Shown: in pieces, positions 42,954 to 51,510 of the stretch
Numbering within the stretch: position 1 is the first letter of the stretch
Layout: each line of letters opens with the position of its first letter
NCBI RefSeq assembly: GCF_013186535.1
Contig: NZ_JABMCZ010000005.1
Span: 1,426,001 to 1,490,000 of the forward strand
DNA: 64,000 nt
Source of the DNA: Nocardia terpenica
Lineage (GTDB): Bacteria > Actinomycetota > Actinomycetes > Mycobacteriales > Mycobacteriaceae
Reading direction: 5' to 3'
The notes under the pieces: model-generated
What the model saw: the letters and a program-made list of their open reading frames with translations, nothing else
The model's database searches: none
Told to the model about the DNA's origin: nothing
Made by a program: the position numbers and the translations under genes

Positions 42954-43856
42954 CTAGGCCGGGTCGCCGGGTCGATTCTCGATCGAGGTCATGTTCTGCA
43001 GCAGTCGGTGCGCAACGGACTTACTGTGCGAGTTGTCGGTTCGCCATAAAAGAAATGTTTTGATCTCGACTATGAGATCCTCGATGGGCAGTATTATGAA
43101 TTCGGGTGGGTCGCCGACATTGATCAAGTCGGGAGCTATCGGGCAGAGGGTGATTCCCCGGGTCTGCCGTAAGCCGACGAGGATGCTGGTTATGCCGTTG
43201 AATCGGCGGTCGGGCTGATCGCGCACTCCGGCTCGTTGCAACGTTTCTATGGCGGCTCGAACCTGGGGGAATTCCCAGTGGGATGGTCCATGTATGTAGG
43301 TGTGGTCGCGTAGGTCGGCGAGCGTCAGTGTGCTGTGTCCAGGAAAGGTATCGACGTCTGTCAGGATGCCCATTCGTTGTGTTGTCACGGTTGCGGCGGT
43401 GAGATGTGGCTGGTCCGCGGCATCCAAATAGGACAGGGCCAGGTCGATTGTGCCGTTTGTCAGCTGGTGTGGCATATCCGCCGACGTTGTCTGGCTCACG
43501 TGAATGTCGATTCCGGCGTCGGTCGCGGCGGCTGCCAGCGCGCGGCGGAGAGCGGCGTCGACGACCTCCGGTATGGCCAGGCGCGCGATGTCCGTCGCTG
43601 GGCCGGGAGCGGCGCGGGAGGGTAGGGCATCGAAGTCGGCAACGAGCTGTTTCGCCCACGGGAGTAAGCGTTCGCCCGCCGATGTCAGTCGAACATGATG
43701 GGTGGATCGATCGAAAAGTTGTTGCCCTAGTTCCGCTTCCAGTGCTTTGATGCGTTGACTCAGCGGCGGCACCGCCATATGGAGTTCCTGCGCCGCCCTC
43801 GTGAAGTTGAGTTCCCGTGCCACCGCAAGGAAGTAACGCAGGTGATGAATCTCCAC
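42954..43856 (-). CDS. LysR family transcriptional regulator
   Basis: A 300-residue LysR regulator. The winged helix is at residues 1-60 (HHLRYFLAVARELNFTRAAQ, PPLSQRIKALEAELGQQLFDR). The effector domain follows, with GTIDLALSYLDAADQP and GITLCPIAPDL. It is divergent from the ubiD gene with 131 bp between the starts, the classic arrangement for a LysR activator of an aromatic catabolic cluster. A palindrome in that gap is listed separately. The inducer is probably the aromatic acid that UbiD decarboxylates. Confidence 0.92.
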   Translation of the reverse strand: MEIHHLRYFLAVARELNFTRAAQELHMAVPPLSQRIKALEAELGQQLFDRSTHHVRLTSAGERLLPWAKQLVADFDALPSRAAPGPATDIARLAIPEVVDAALRRALAAAATDAGIDIHVSQTTSADMPHQLTNGTIDLALSYLDAADQPHLTAATVTTQRMGILTDVDTFPGHSTLTLADLRDHTYIHGPSHWEFPQVRAAIETLQRAGVRDQPDRRFNGITSILVGLRQTRGITLCPIAPDLINVGDPPEFIILPIEDLIVEIKTFLLWRTDNSHSKSVAHRLLQNMTSIENRPGDPA

Positions 43857-43937
43857 CTCCGCCAGAGTAGCGCGGTGTTATCACGATAGTCACGCCCTTG
43901 GATCTGATCGGACATTCCGCAGCGCACCTGCCCGCCA

Positions 43938-43953
43938 TACCGTGGACTCGGTA
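43938..43953. promoter_or_regulatory. Candidate LysR-type binding site
   Basis: TACCG and CGGTA are separated by six bases, a 16-bp dyad in the gap between the divergent lysR and ubiD genes, 35 bp before the ubiD ATG. Symmetry and place fit a LysR box, but the arms are short. Confidence 0.4.
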
Positions 43954-43987
43954 ACAGGGTCTGTCCCTCGCATAGGCGGTGGTGAGT

Positions 43988-45487
43988 ATGTTCGGTGATT
44001 TGCGGGAGTACTTCGATGAGTTGCGCGAGCTGGGTGATCTGCGTGCTGTCACAGCGCCGGTGAGTCCTCGACTGGAAGCGGGCGCAATAGCCCGCCTGAC
44101 CTCGGAGCGGGGCGGGCCCGTGCTTGTTCTGGAGGATGTGGCCGGATATCCGGGCTGGCGTCTGGCGGCTGGAATGGGCGGGTTGTCGACCGTCGCGGGT
44201 GCGCCGTATGCGAGGGCTGCGCTGTCGTTGGGTATGCCCGCCGCGACGCCGGGGCCGGAGATCGTGCGAACGTTGTCGGCAGCGCAGCAGGCTGCCCCGA
44301 TCGAGCCGACCGTTGTGGCCTCCGGCGTGTGTCAGCGGCACGTGCTCACCGGGGACGATATCGATCTGTACAAGTTGCCGATTCCGTTGATCCACAACGA
44401 GGATGGGGGGCCGTACGTGAACACATGGGGGACGTTCGTGGTCCGTACTCCGGACCGGGGCTGGACCAACTGGTCCATCAGCCGGGCGATGCTGACCGGC
44501 CCGAACACCTTCCTGACATTCCTGACCACCATCGCCAATCCGCCGGGGACCGATGATCCCTACCTGCAGCATCTCGGAGAGATCGCCGATCGCGGCCGGT
44601 CGGGTCGTGTCGAGTTCGCGCTGGTGCAGGGCGGTCCGCCCGCATTGCCGTTCGTCTCCGCGATGGGGCTGCCTCCCGGGGTATCCGAAGCGGGCTATCT
44701 AGGCGGTTTGCAAGGCCGCCCGGTTCCGTTGGTGCGGTGTGTGACGGTGGATTTGGAAGTCCCCGCCACCGCCGAGGTGGTGATCGAGGGATATCTCGAC
44801 TACGACGCTTACGGGTGGGAAGGTCCTTTCGTCGAGTACAACGGCTTCGGTTGGCGCGAACCACTGCCCGTGCCGACATGTGTGGTTACGGCTATCACCC
44901 ATCGCGACGATCCGATTTATCCGTTCGTTTCTTCCGGTAAGCCGGTCGACGAGTCGCAGAGCGCGGTAGCGGTGATGTGGTCGGCGGCCGTCCTGACGAA
45001 GCTCCGGGACGCCGGATTGCCGGTGTCAGGATTTTGGTATTCTCCCGAGTCGGCATTACATATTGCGGTCGTAACCGTCGACCGAGGCTGGGAGCACTAC
45101 TGGGACAGTAGTGCACGGCTGTGCGAAACTATTGCGCGAGTGTTGTCCCCGATGAAGCTGATGCAATGGGCCACCCATGTCATCGTCGCCGAGGACGACA
45201 TCGACCCCAGTGATCCCCGGGATGTGCTCTGGGCATTCAGCAGAATCCATCCGACACGTGATCGCACAGAATTCCCAACCAAGACCCTCCCGTTACAACT
45301 CTTCCTGGAACACGCATCGGACGACCAGGAAACCGATGAACGGTTCGTCGCCGGGCCCACGCTGATGTGGAACGGGTTGCTGGGTACCGAGAAGCGTGCC
45401 GAACTCATCCCGGGCACGTTTGCGGCCAACTATCCGGGTCCTATCCGAGACAGGGCCCGGAAACTCGTCGCCGGGCTCGACCGATGA
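43988..45487 (+). CDS. ubiD: UbiD family (prenylated-FMN) decarboxylase
   Basis: A 499-residue decarboxylase of aromatic or alpha,beta-unsaturated acids that needs the prenylated FMN made by UbiX. The opening LREYFDELRELGDLRAV is typical. The Mn/prFMN-binding core includes NTWGTFVVRTPDRGWTNWSISR (the Arg that contacts the substrate carboxylate) and the acidic pair region YGWEGPFVEYNGFGW. The C-terminal VDESQSAVAVMWSAAV is near the usual domain end. The ATG at 43988 is preferred; GTGs at 43979 and 43982 are in frame. The substrate is unknown. The stop overlaps ubiX by four bases. Confidence 0.93.
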   Translation: MFGDLREYFDELRELGDLRAVTAPVSPRLEAGAIARLTSERGGPVLVLEDVAGYPGWRLAAGMGGLSTVAGAPYARAALSLGMPAATPGPEIVRTLSAAQQAAPIEPTVVASGVCQRHVLTGDDIDLYKLPIPLIHNEDGGPYVNTWGTFVVRTPDRGWTNWSISRAMLTGPNTFLTFLTTIANPPGTDDPYLQHLGEIADRGRSGRVEFALVQGGPPALPFVSAMGLPPGVSEAGYLGGLQGRPVPLVRCVTVDLEVPATAEVVIEGYLDYDAYGWEGPFVEYNGFGWREPLPVPTCVVTAITHRDDPIYPFVSSGKPVDESQSAVAVMWSAAVLTKLRDAGLPVSGFWYSPESALHIAVVTVDRGWEHYWDSSARLCETIARVLSPMKLMQWATHVIVAEDDIDPSDPRDVLWAFSRIHPTRDRTEFPTKTLPLQLFLEHASDDQETDERFVAGPTLMWNGLLGTEKRAELIPGTFAANYPGPIRDRARKLVAGLDR

Positions 45488-46116
45488 GACTCGTCGTCGC
45501 CGTCACCGGTGCTACCGGAGCGCCGCTCGCTGTCGCTGTTCTCCGCACACTGCGGCACATGGGAGTGCACACCCATCTCATAATCAGCCGATGGGCTCGC
45601 GCCACCATCGAGCAGGAATGCCACGAGTCGGTCCGCGAGGTATCGGCATTGGCCGATATCGTGCACCATCCTGACGATCACTATGCGCCGATCGCGAGCG
45701 GCTCCTTCCGTACCGACGGCATGATCATCGTGCCGTGTTCGATGCGGACCCTGGCGGCGATTGCCACCGGTACCGGTCCGGGACTCATTCATCGCGCCGC
45801 CGATGTCACCCTCAAGGAAGGACGTCCACTGACGCTCGTGCCACGCGAAATGCCGCTGCACGCGATACACCTGGAAAATATGCTCAGGGTCCGGCGGGCG
45901 GGGGCGGTCGTCATGCCGCCCGTGATGGGCTTCTATCACCAGCCCGCATCCATTCGAGACCTCATCGACCACCTTGTCTACCGAATACTCGACCAGCACG
46001 GCTTGTCGGTACCGGAAGCTCAACGATGGAAAGGACGATCGGAGGCCATACCGAACAACACGAATCACGCTGGCCAGATGACGCAATCGGACAGCGAACT
46101 CATCAAGGAGGATTGA
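45484..46116 (+). CDS. ubiX: UbiX family flavin prenyltransferase
   Basis: A 210-residue flavin prenyltransferase that builds the prFMN cofactor for UbiD from FMN and dimethylallyl phosphate. FMN-binding start VVAVTGATGAPLAVAVLRTL; IIVPCSMRTLAAIATGTGPGLIHRAADVTLKEGRPLTLVPREMPL holds the Ser, Lys, Glu and Arg residues of the active site. The C-terminal MGFYHQPASIRDLIDHLVYRILDQHG is diagnostic. ATGA overlap with ubiD means coupled translation. The last ~20 residues are longer than usual and polar. Confidence 0.94.
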   Translation: MRLVVAVTGATGAPLAVAVLRTLRHMGVHTHLIISRWARATIEQECHESVREVSALADIVHHPDDHYAPIASGSFRTDGMIIVPCSMRTLAAIATGTGPGLIHRAADVTLKEGRPLTLVPREMPLHAIHLENMLRVRRAGAVVMPPVMGFYHQPASIRDLIDHLVYRILDQHGLSVPEAQRWKGRSEAIPNNTNHAGQMTQSDSELIKED

Positions 46117-46117
46117 A

Positions 46118-46546
46118 ATGCCGTTCTATCAATGCCTGGTTCCCGCAGGATCGCTCGACCCCGGCACACGGGCCGAGCTGGCAGAAGCTATTACCGACGT
46201 GCACACTTCCCTGACCGACGCCCCGCGAGGATTCGTCCAGGTTCTGTTTGTGGAGTACGATCCGGAAGCGTATTTTACCGCCGGTAAGCCGAACAGATGC
46301 ACCGTGATCAATGGTGCGATTCGAGCGGGCCGTGATCATAATGTCCGCACCGAGCTGCTCACGAAATTATCCGAGGCGTGGACATCCATATCGGGCCAAG
46401 ACCCGACAACGCTGATCATCGGGCTGAACGAGGTCGACCCGACCGCCACCATGGAGGCGGGGGTGATCCTGCCCGCCCCGGGTGATGAACAAGCCTGGCT
46501 CGCGCTCAATAGCGCCCAACTCGGCGACCGGCTCTCGGCGAAGTAG
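46118..46546 (+). CDS. Tautomerase, cis-3-chloroacrylate dehalogenase-like
   Basis: A 142-residue tautomerase-superfamily protein. After removal of Met the chain begins with the catalytic Pro1 (PFYQCLVPAGSLDP). His28 is in AITDVHTSL at the position used by cis-CaaD. The Arg pair with three-residue spacing is in GAIRAGRDHN, and the Glu is in TATMEAGVILP. All the key residues of the cis-CaaD group are therefore present. It starts 1 bp after ubiX with AGGAGG before it, so it belongs to the operon. Its task may be tautomerisation or hydration of the decarboxylated product; dehalogenation is possible but unproven. Confidence 0.85.
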   Translation: MPFYQCLVPAGSLDPGTRAELAEAITDVHTSLTDAPRGFVQVLFVEYDPEAYFTAGKPNRCTVINGAIRAGRDHNVRTELLTKLSEAWTSISGQDPTTLIIGLNEVDPTATMEAGVILPAPGDEQAWLALNSAQLGDRLSAK

Positions 46547-46562
46547 ACCAAGCTAAATCCGG

Positions 46563-46591
46563 GCTCGGCGCTTTCGGTAATGGCGCCGAGC
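46563..46591 (+). terminator. Hairpin after the tautomerase gene
   Basis: GCTCGGCGC and GCGCCGAGC form a perfect 9-bp stem around an 11-base loop, 17 bp after the tautomerase stop. It is the likely end of the ubiD-ubiX-tautomerase transcript. The following 200 bp to the next fragment hold no gene. Confidence 0.65.
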
Positions 46592-46795
46592 GCGGGCAGC
46601 TCGATTCTGGCGAACCGTCGATATATATTTTCGGGCTCACGGCGAAGACGCGTCTCCGGACCGCCTTCGGCTCACCCTTTCGAGGCATTCTGATTTTAGA
46701 AAATAAACCATATCGGAGACGCTCGGCACTACGGCGAGAGTCACGCGATCGGGAGTTACGCGATTGTGCTGGGCGACGACAGTCAGGGAGAACAG

Positions 46796-46957
46796 ATGGC
46801 GCTGTACCAATGCATGGTTCCTATGGGCTCGGTCGATCCTTCGGCTGCGGTGTCCACGATCAGGGAGTACGGCCTGCCGGTACCGCGGCCCGGCAAAGAA
46901 GCCGAATGGATCGAGAAGAATCGGGACCACCTCGTGGCCGCCGGATTGGCGGTGTGA
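46796..46957 (+). pseudogene. Internally deleted tautomerase paralogue
   Basis: A 53-codon frame starts ALYQCMVPMGSVDP, parallel to the start of the intact tautomerase but with Ala instead of Pro1. It jumps directly to a C-terminal segment VPRPGKEAEWIEKNRDHL, parallel to APGDEQAWLALNSAQL. About 90 residues in between, including His28 and the Arg pair, are gone while the frame is kept. The stop overlaps the GTG of the carboxylesterase gene by four bases (GTGA), and an RBS (GGGAG) precedes it, so it may still be translated as a leader for the esterase. Confidence 0.65.
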
Positions 46958-48420
46958 CGGTGCTCGACTCGTCAGTGGTTCGGACGACGTACGGGACGCT
47001 GCGAGGCAGCACCGGTAACGGCATCGCGGCGTTTCTCGGAATCCCGTACGCGGCGCCTCCGTTCGGCGCCAACCGCTTTCGCGGCCCGCGACCGCCCGCA
47101 CGGTGGGACGGTGTGCGCGACGCGCTGGCCTATGGGCCGACCGCACCCAAACCGGCCACGGTCGCGCCGTTCGACCGATTCATGCCCGACCCACATATCC
47201 CGGGCCGGGACTGCCTCAACCTGAACGTGTGGACGCCCGATCCGGGTGGGGCGGGGCTGCCGGTCATGGTATGGATCCACGGCGGCGCGTTCTACTACGG
47301 CACCGGCGCGTCCGCGGTCTACGACGGTGCCGCCTTCGCCCGGGACGGCGTGGTCTGCGTGACCATCAACTATCGGCTGGGCGTGGAAGGTTTCGCGCAC
47401 CTGCCGGACGCGCCTGCCAACCGGGGCCTGCGCGACCAGATCGCGGCCCTGGAATGGGTACGCGACAACATCGCCGCCTTCGGCGGCGACCCCGGCAACA
47501 TCACGATCTTCGGGGAATCGGCGGGCGGGATCAGCGTACTCACGCTGCTCGCCCGGGAGCTGGACCTGTTCCAGCGGGCCATCGTGCAAAGCGGTTCCGG
47601 TGCCGTCGCACACGATCCGCACGATGCGGCGCTGATCACCACCGAGATCGCCAGGCGGCTGGGCATCGAGCCGACCGCCGCGGGCTTCGCCGCCCTCGAA
47701 CCGGCCACTATTATCCCGGTGCAGGTCGCACTGAACCGGGAGATCATCTATTCGCCCGACTCTCAACGCTGGGGTGCCACCACCGTGGCCAGCGGTATGA
47801 CCCTCATCCCCGTGCTGGACGACGACATGCTGCCCTGCCCGCCTGAAGACGCGATCGCGGCCGGCGCCGGTCGCGGCGTCGATCTGCTGATCGGCTACAA
47901 CACCGACGAGTTCCGGCTGTTCACGATCGCGACCGGGCTTTCGGAATCCTTGACCCCCGAGTTCATGACGGCGACCACCGTCGCCCGGGGCTTCTCCCGG
48001 GACACGGCCGCCGCCTACACCCGCCCCCACCCGCAACGGTCCACCGCCGACCGGTTCGCGGAGTTCTTGACCGATGGGGTGTATCGGATTCCCGCCAACC
48101 GGATCGCGGAGGGACACACCGGTACCCGATGGATGTACGAGTTCGCCTGGCGCTCACCGATCGAACGCCTCGGAGCCTGCCACCTCCTGGAACTCGGTTT
48201 CGTATTCGACAACCTCGCCGCCACCACCGGCATAACCGGCGACAACGCACCCCAGCCACTCGCCGACGCCATGCACCGCGCCTGGGTCGACTTCGCCACC
48301 CACGGCGACCCCGGCTGGCAGCGCTTCGACCCCGCGACCCGCCCGGTCAAACTCTTCGACAACGCGGGAAACCCGACCGTGAACGACCCACACGACAACG
48401 ACCGCAGACTCTGGAGCTGA
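46954..48420 (+). CDS. Type-B carboxylesterase/lipase
   Basis: A 488-residue carboxylesterase. The oxyanion loop is VMVWIHGGAFYYGTG, the nucleophile FGGDPGNITIFGESAGGISV (Ser in GESAG), the acid in LIGYNTDEFRLF, and the late His region GACHLLELGFVF. The early DCLNLNVWTPD is typical. There is no signal peptide, so it is probably cytosolic. The GTG at 46954 overlaps the deleted tautomerase frame. It may release an aromatic acid or phenol from an ester for the UbiD cluster. Confidence 0.9.
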   Translation: MTVLDSSVVRTTYGTLRGSTGNGIAAFLGIPYAAPPFGANRFRGPRPPARWDGVRDALAYGPTAPKPATVAPFDRFMPDPHIPGRDCLNLNVWTPDPGGAGLPVMVWIHGGAFYYGTGASAVYDGAAFARDGVVCVTINYRLGVEGFAHLPDAPANRGLRDQIAALEWVRDNIAAFGGDPGNITIFGESAGGISVLTLLARELDLFQRAIVQSGSGAVAHDPHDAALITTEIARRLGIEPTAAGFAALEPATIIPVQVALNREIIYSPDSQRWGATTVASGMTLIPVLDDDMLPCPPEDAIAAGAGRGVDLLIGYNTDEFRLFTIATGLSESLTPEFMTATTVARGFSRDTAAAYTRPHPQRSTADRFAEFLTDGVYRIPANRIAEGHTGTRWMYEFAWRSPIERLGACHLLELGFVFDNLAATTGITGDNAPQPLADAMHRAWVDFATHGDPGWQRFDPATRPVKLFDNAGNPTVNDPHDNDRRLWS

Positions 48421-48512
48421 ACCCGCCCCCGGCAGGCCCGGCGGCCAAACATCAAGAGCCGCAACACATACCAGAGGTATCGATAGCCTCCGACAAGTCA
48501 AGGAGATCGGCG

Positions 48513-49277
48513 ATGGCGTCCAGCAACCCGAATGACGAACTCGCACAACGCACCACACGCCCGCGCACCGACGAAGCTCAGCCCCATGCCGCCTTTCCCC
48601 GCGAGCGAGTAGCCGCGGCGGTACGCCGAATCGGTCTCCGCGCCGGGCAACTCGAAACGCTGATCACCGACGGTCATCCGGACCGGCCCGCCCTCACACC
48701 CCGACCGGCCGAGCCGATCCTCGACGAGAACGGCCACGGGACCCGCCACCTGTCGCCGGAGTACGAAACCATCGCCTATCACCAGTTATGGCAGCGGGCG
48801 GGCGCGATCGCGAACGTCTGGCACCACGACCCCCGCTACCGAGTACGCCCGGGAGATGTCGTAGCAATCCTCGGCGGCACCGGAATCGACCACACGACAC
48901 TCGAGGTAGCCTGTGACCGTCTCGGCCTCGAATGCGTACCGGTGCGAGCCGAAACGCCTGCCCAGCACTGGCATTCGAACCACGCCGAGACACCACCACG
49001 CATCCTCGCCGCCAGCCTGGACCTGCTCGACGCCGCAATACACTGCGTTTCGACCCGTGCAGAACCCCAGGTATTGATCGTGTTCGACCTTCATCTGTAC
49101 GACTACCAATTGGACTGCTATCACTGGCAGGCAGTGGACACCGCTCGCCGCAGCCTGGCCGCCGCCGGCAGCGCGATACTCGTCGAAGATCTACCCACCG
49201 TGCTCACCCGAGGCAGCACGCTCCCCGCAGCCCCCACTGTTCGCCCCGATACCGGCGAAACCACTCGGCCCGGATAA
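48513..49277 (+). pseudogene. Carboxylic acid reductase, N-terminal fragment
   Basis: 254 codons match the first fifth of actinobacterial carboxylic acid reductases (about 1170 residues): DRPALTPRPAEPILDENG, LSPEYETIAYHQLWQRAGAI, HDPRYRVRPGDVVAILGGTG and LIVFDLHLYDYQLDCYHWQA. The sequence is lost shortly before the adenylation signature YTSGSTGTPKG; a frameshift near 49230 and then a deletion remove the adenylation core, the carrier domain and the reductase domain. The start (ATG 48513 after AAGGAG) is intact. It once could have reduced the acid that UbiD now removes. Confidence 0.8.
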
Positions 49278-50241
49278 TTCACACCGCCACGCCGCCAACG
49301 CCAAACCGGACTCCGACATCCGGGCCCTCCACTGGTTCGGCGTTCTGCCCGATGCGCTCAGCCATTGCTGGCGACTGCATTTCACCGAGGCAGCGCTCGT
49401 CGAAACGCACTCAAGCGACACGCCTGTCAGTCTGACACGGCCGCTCGGCATCTCTGGCTGCAATGTGGCGCGTCAGGAAGCAAGCGGACTAGGGAATGTG
49501 CCGGGCCTGCGATGGCACGGCGACTGCTCTCGACACGAGAGGTATACCGATGCGCGTCAGCCGATCCAATAGCGATTCAGGGTGCGGTGGCATCCCGCTC
49601 GGTCGAAGGCACGGCAATCAAGGTCGTGATCGGATGTTCGGTCACCCGCTTTCGGGGTAACCGCAACGACAGCGGACCAACGCGCATTGGTGGATTGATC
49701 GTCCCGCACCGTCGACATTTTCGTCGGGATGTGCGCCACTCACCCTGAACTCGATATCGACAGCCGTTTGACCTGTTGCCGGGCGGTCGGCCGACTGCGT
49801 GATCGGCTGGTGGCGTTGGCGTTACTACCGGATCGCCGTGATCGGTGAGGGTGGCGGTGTGGCCTCGGACGTTCGGGGCCGCCGAACGTGCCGGATACCC
49901 GACGGTACATCCGCCTGCACACGTCTGGTCCGCTATTAAGCTCGCAAATATTCAGTAATTGATGTTCTTCCTTTTATCCATCTCGCCGTGGCCTATGGGA
50001 CATTCAGCGTCCTATTAGCGCCCTAGCGTGATCATGTGGAAGGGAGAGCGGAACGATGACGCGAACAGCCGCGCTATCTGTGCGACGCCGTGATCCGGTG
50101 GAGTGGGTTGTCATCGACATCGGCGGTGCGCGCGGGCACGATTGCGGACGTTTCGGTCGAGATTCCGGCCCAACCTTTCTTCCTTTCGCCTGCATACCGC
50201 CTCATTGGCGGACCACTGTCGTACGGAAAGGATCGAACGTC
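49278..50241. other. Gene-poor stretch
   Basis: About 960 bp with no gene I can support. Short frames near 49285-49500 look coding-like in composition but match nothing I know and have no start; they may be debris. At about 49930-50040 the DNA is markedly AT-richer (ATATTCAGTAATTGATG), likely the promoter region of the VOC pair. An ATG at 50056 with a good RBS (GAAGGGAGAG) opens in frame with the VOC gene at 50242 and might be its real start. Confidence 0.4.
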
Positions 50242-50658
50242 ATGCCCACCGAAACCTATCCGCGGTTCATGTCGCTGCTGTACATCGAAAACTCTGAAGA
50301 GGCGCTAACCTTCTACACCGATGTGTTCGACTTGGAAGAAATCGTCGAACGCAGGTTCCCGTACAACCAGGCCCCCGGTAGTGAGCACCTTCGCGGACTG
50401 GCCTACTCCAAGCTGCAGTTCAAAGACGGCACAGCCCTGAGCGTGGCCGAACGCCAAGAATGGGACCGGCCCGGCGACACCGTCCATGTCGGTCTCAACT
50501 TCGACGATCCCACGGAGCAGAAGGCCGCGTTCGACAAACTCGCCGACGGCGGCACCGTCGTCACGGCACTGGACAAAACGGCCTGGGACCCCAATCAGAT
50601 TTACGGCATGGTCCGTGACCGCTACGGCGTCACCTGGGAAACCAACTGCTACCTGTGA
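50242..50658 (+). CDS. VOC family protein (PhnB/glyoxalase-like)
   Basis: A 138-residue VOC-fold protein of the PhnB-like group: RFMSLLYIENSEEALTFYTDVF at the start, KLQFKDGTALSVAERQEW, and the closing VRDRYGVTWETNCYL. These proteins bind metals or small ligands; no reaction can be assigned. The start is the ATG at 50242 after GGAAAGGA; an in-frame ATG at 50056 would add 62 residues without family similarity. It is followed 27 bp later by a second VOC gene. Confidence 0.82.
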   Translation: MPTETYPRFMSLLYIENSEEALTFYTDVFDLEEIVERRFPYNQAPGSEHLRGLAYSKLQFKDGTALSVAERQEWDRPGDTVHVGLNFDDPTEQKAAFDKLADGGTVVTALDKTAWDPNQIYGMVRDRYGVTWETNCYL

Positions 50659-50685
50659 CGGTGGCCCGACCACGAGGAGAACGTC

Positions 50686-51099
50686 ATGACGACAAAGTTC
50701 AATCCGTACGTTGTCTTCTGGGGCAACGCGCGGCAGGCCATGGAGTTCTATCAGCGCGTCTTCGGTGGCACCTTGACCCTGACCACCTATGGCGAACTCG
50801 GGCGGCAGCACCCGGACGGCGCGGACAAGATCGTCCACGGCGTGCTCGACACCGATATCGGGTTCACGCTCATGGGTGCCGACGCCCCACCAGAGATAGC
50901 ACAAACATCTTCCACCAATGTCGCGCTGTTCGTGAGTGGGACCGACGCGGACACCATGCACGGCTACTGGAAACAGCTGTCCGACGGCGGCAGCGTGCTG
51001 GACCCCCTGGCAAAACAGGATTGGGGCAACGAAAAGGGAGCGTGCAAGGACGGTTTCGGCACCAGCTGGCTGGTCGAAATCGTCCAGCCACGGTCCTGA
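50686..51099 (+). CDS. VOC family protein (PhnB-like)
   Basis: A 137-residue PhnB-type VOC protein: FNPYVVFWGNARQAMEFYQRVFGG, HGVLDTDIGFTLMGADAPPE, and a closing KDGFGTSWLVEIVQPRS. It is paralogous in fold but not close in sequence to the preceding gene. RBS GAGGAGA lies before the ATG at 50686. The pair is probably one operon, ended by the hairpin at 51137. Confidence 0.88.
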   Translation: MTTKFNPYVVFWGNARQAMEFYQRVFGGTLTLTTYGELGRQHPDGADKIVHGVLDTDIGFTLMGADAPPEIAQTSSTNVALFVSGTDADTMHGYWKQLSDGGSVLDPLAKQDWGNEKGACKDGFGTSWLVEIVQPRS

Positions 51100-51510
51100 G
51101 CCTTTCACCAACACGACATCGCAGCACAAGACTGGTGCCCGGCCGGGCCGCGCGCCGGCCGGGCCCGTCGAAAGCCGCGAACATCGACAGCGCGCCGACA
51201 TACCGGTACCTCGACCCCTTCGCAGGGAGCGTCGGATTAAACCGTACTGTCCCGCAGCTGGACCTGGGCGGTGCATCGGTTACGGGATCACCTGGTGTTT
51301 CCGGGGTGATGTTCACGCCATTTCACGTCGGAGCAGGCGGGCAGGGCCCGTCGGCGGCGGTGTGGAAGTGGGCGGACGTTGGTGCTGATGTCATCCCGTG
51401 TTCGGACGCTCACTGCCGCAGATATCGAGCGCCACGCGACGGCCGATCACGTACGTTTTGTACTGGGTATGAGTACCTTTCGGTAGGACGTTTTCGGGGT
51501 CGGCGCGAAT
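51100..51510. other. Intergenic stretch between VOC genes and IS630
   Basis: Apart from the terminator at 51137-51164 nothing certain is here. The right part (51340-51390) contains GGCGGTGTGGAAGTGGGCGG, resembling the 3' end of the oxidoreductase gene at 52.97 kb, but too short to call a duplication. Confidence 0.4.
51137..51164 (+). terminator. Terminator of the VOC operon
   Basis: GCCCGGCCGG and CCGGCCGGGC form a perfect 10-bp stem with an eight-base loop, 38 bp after the second VOC gene. There is no U-tract. Confidence 0.7.

Noticed and set aside
51345..51390. Duplicated fragment of the oxidoreductase gene at 52.97 kb
   Set aside because: Only about 20 bases agree, which can be chance in GC-rich DNA.
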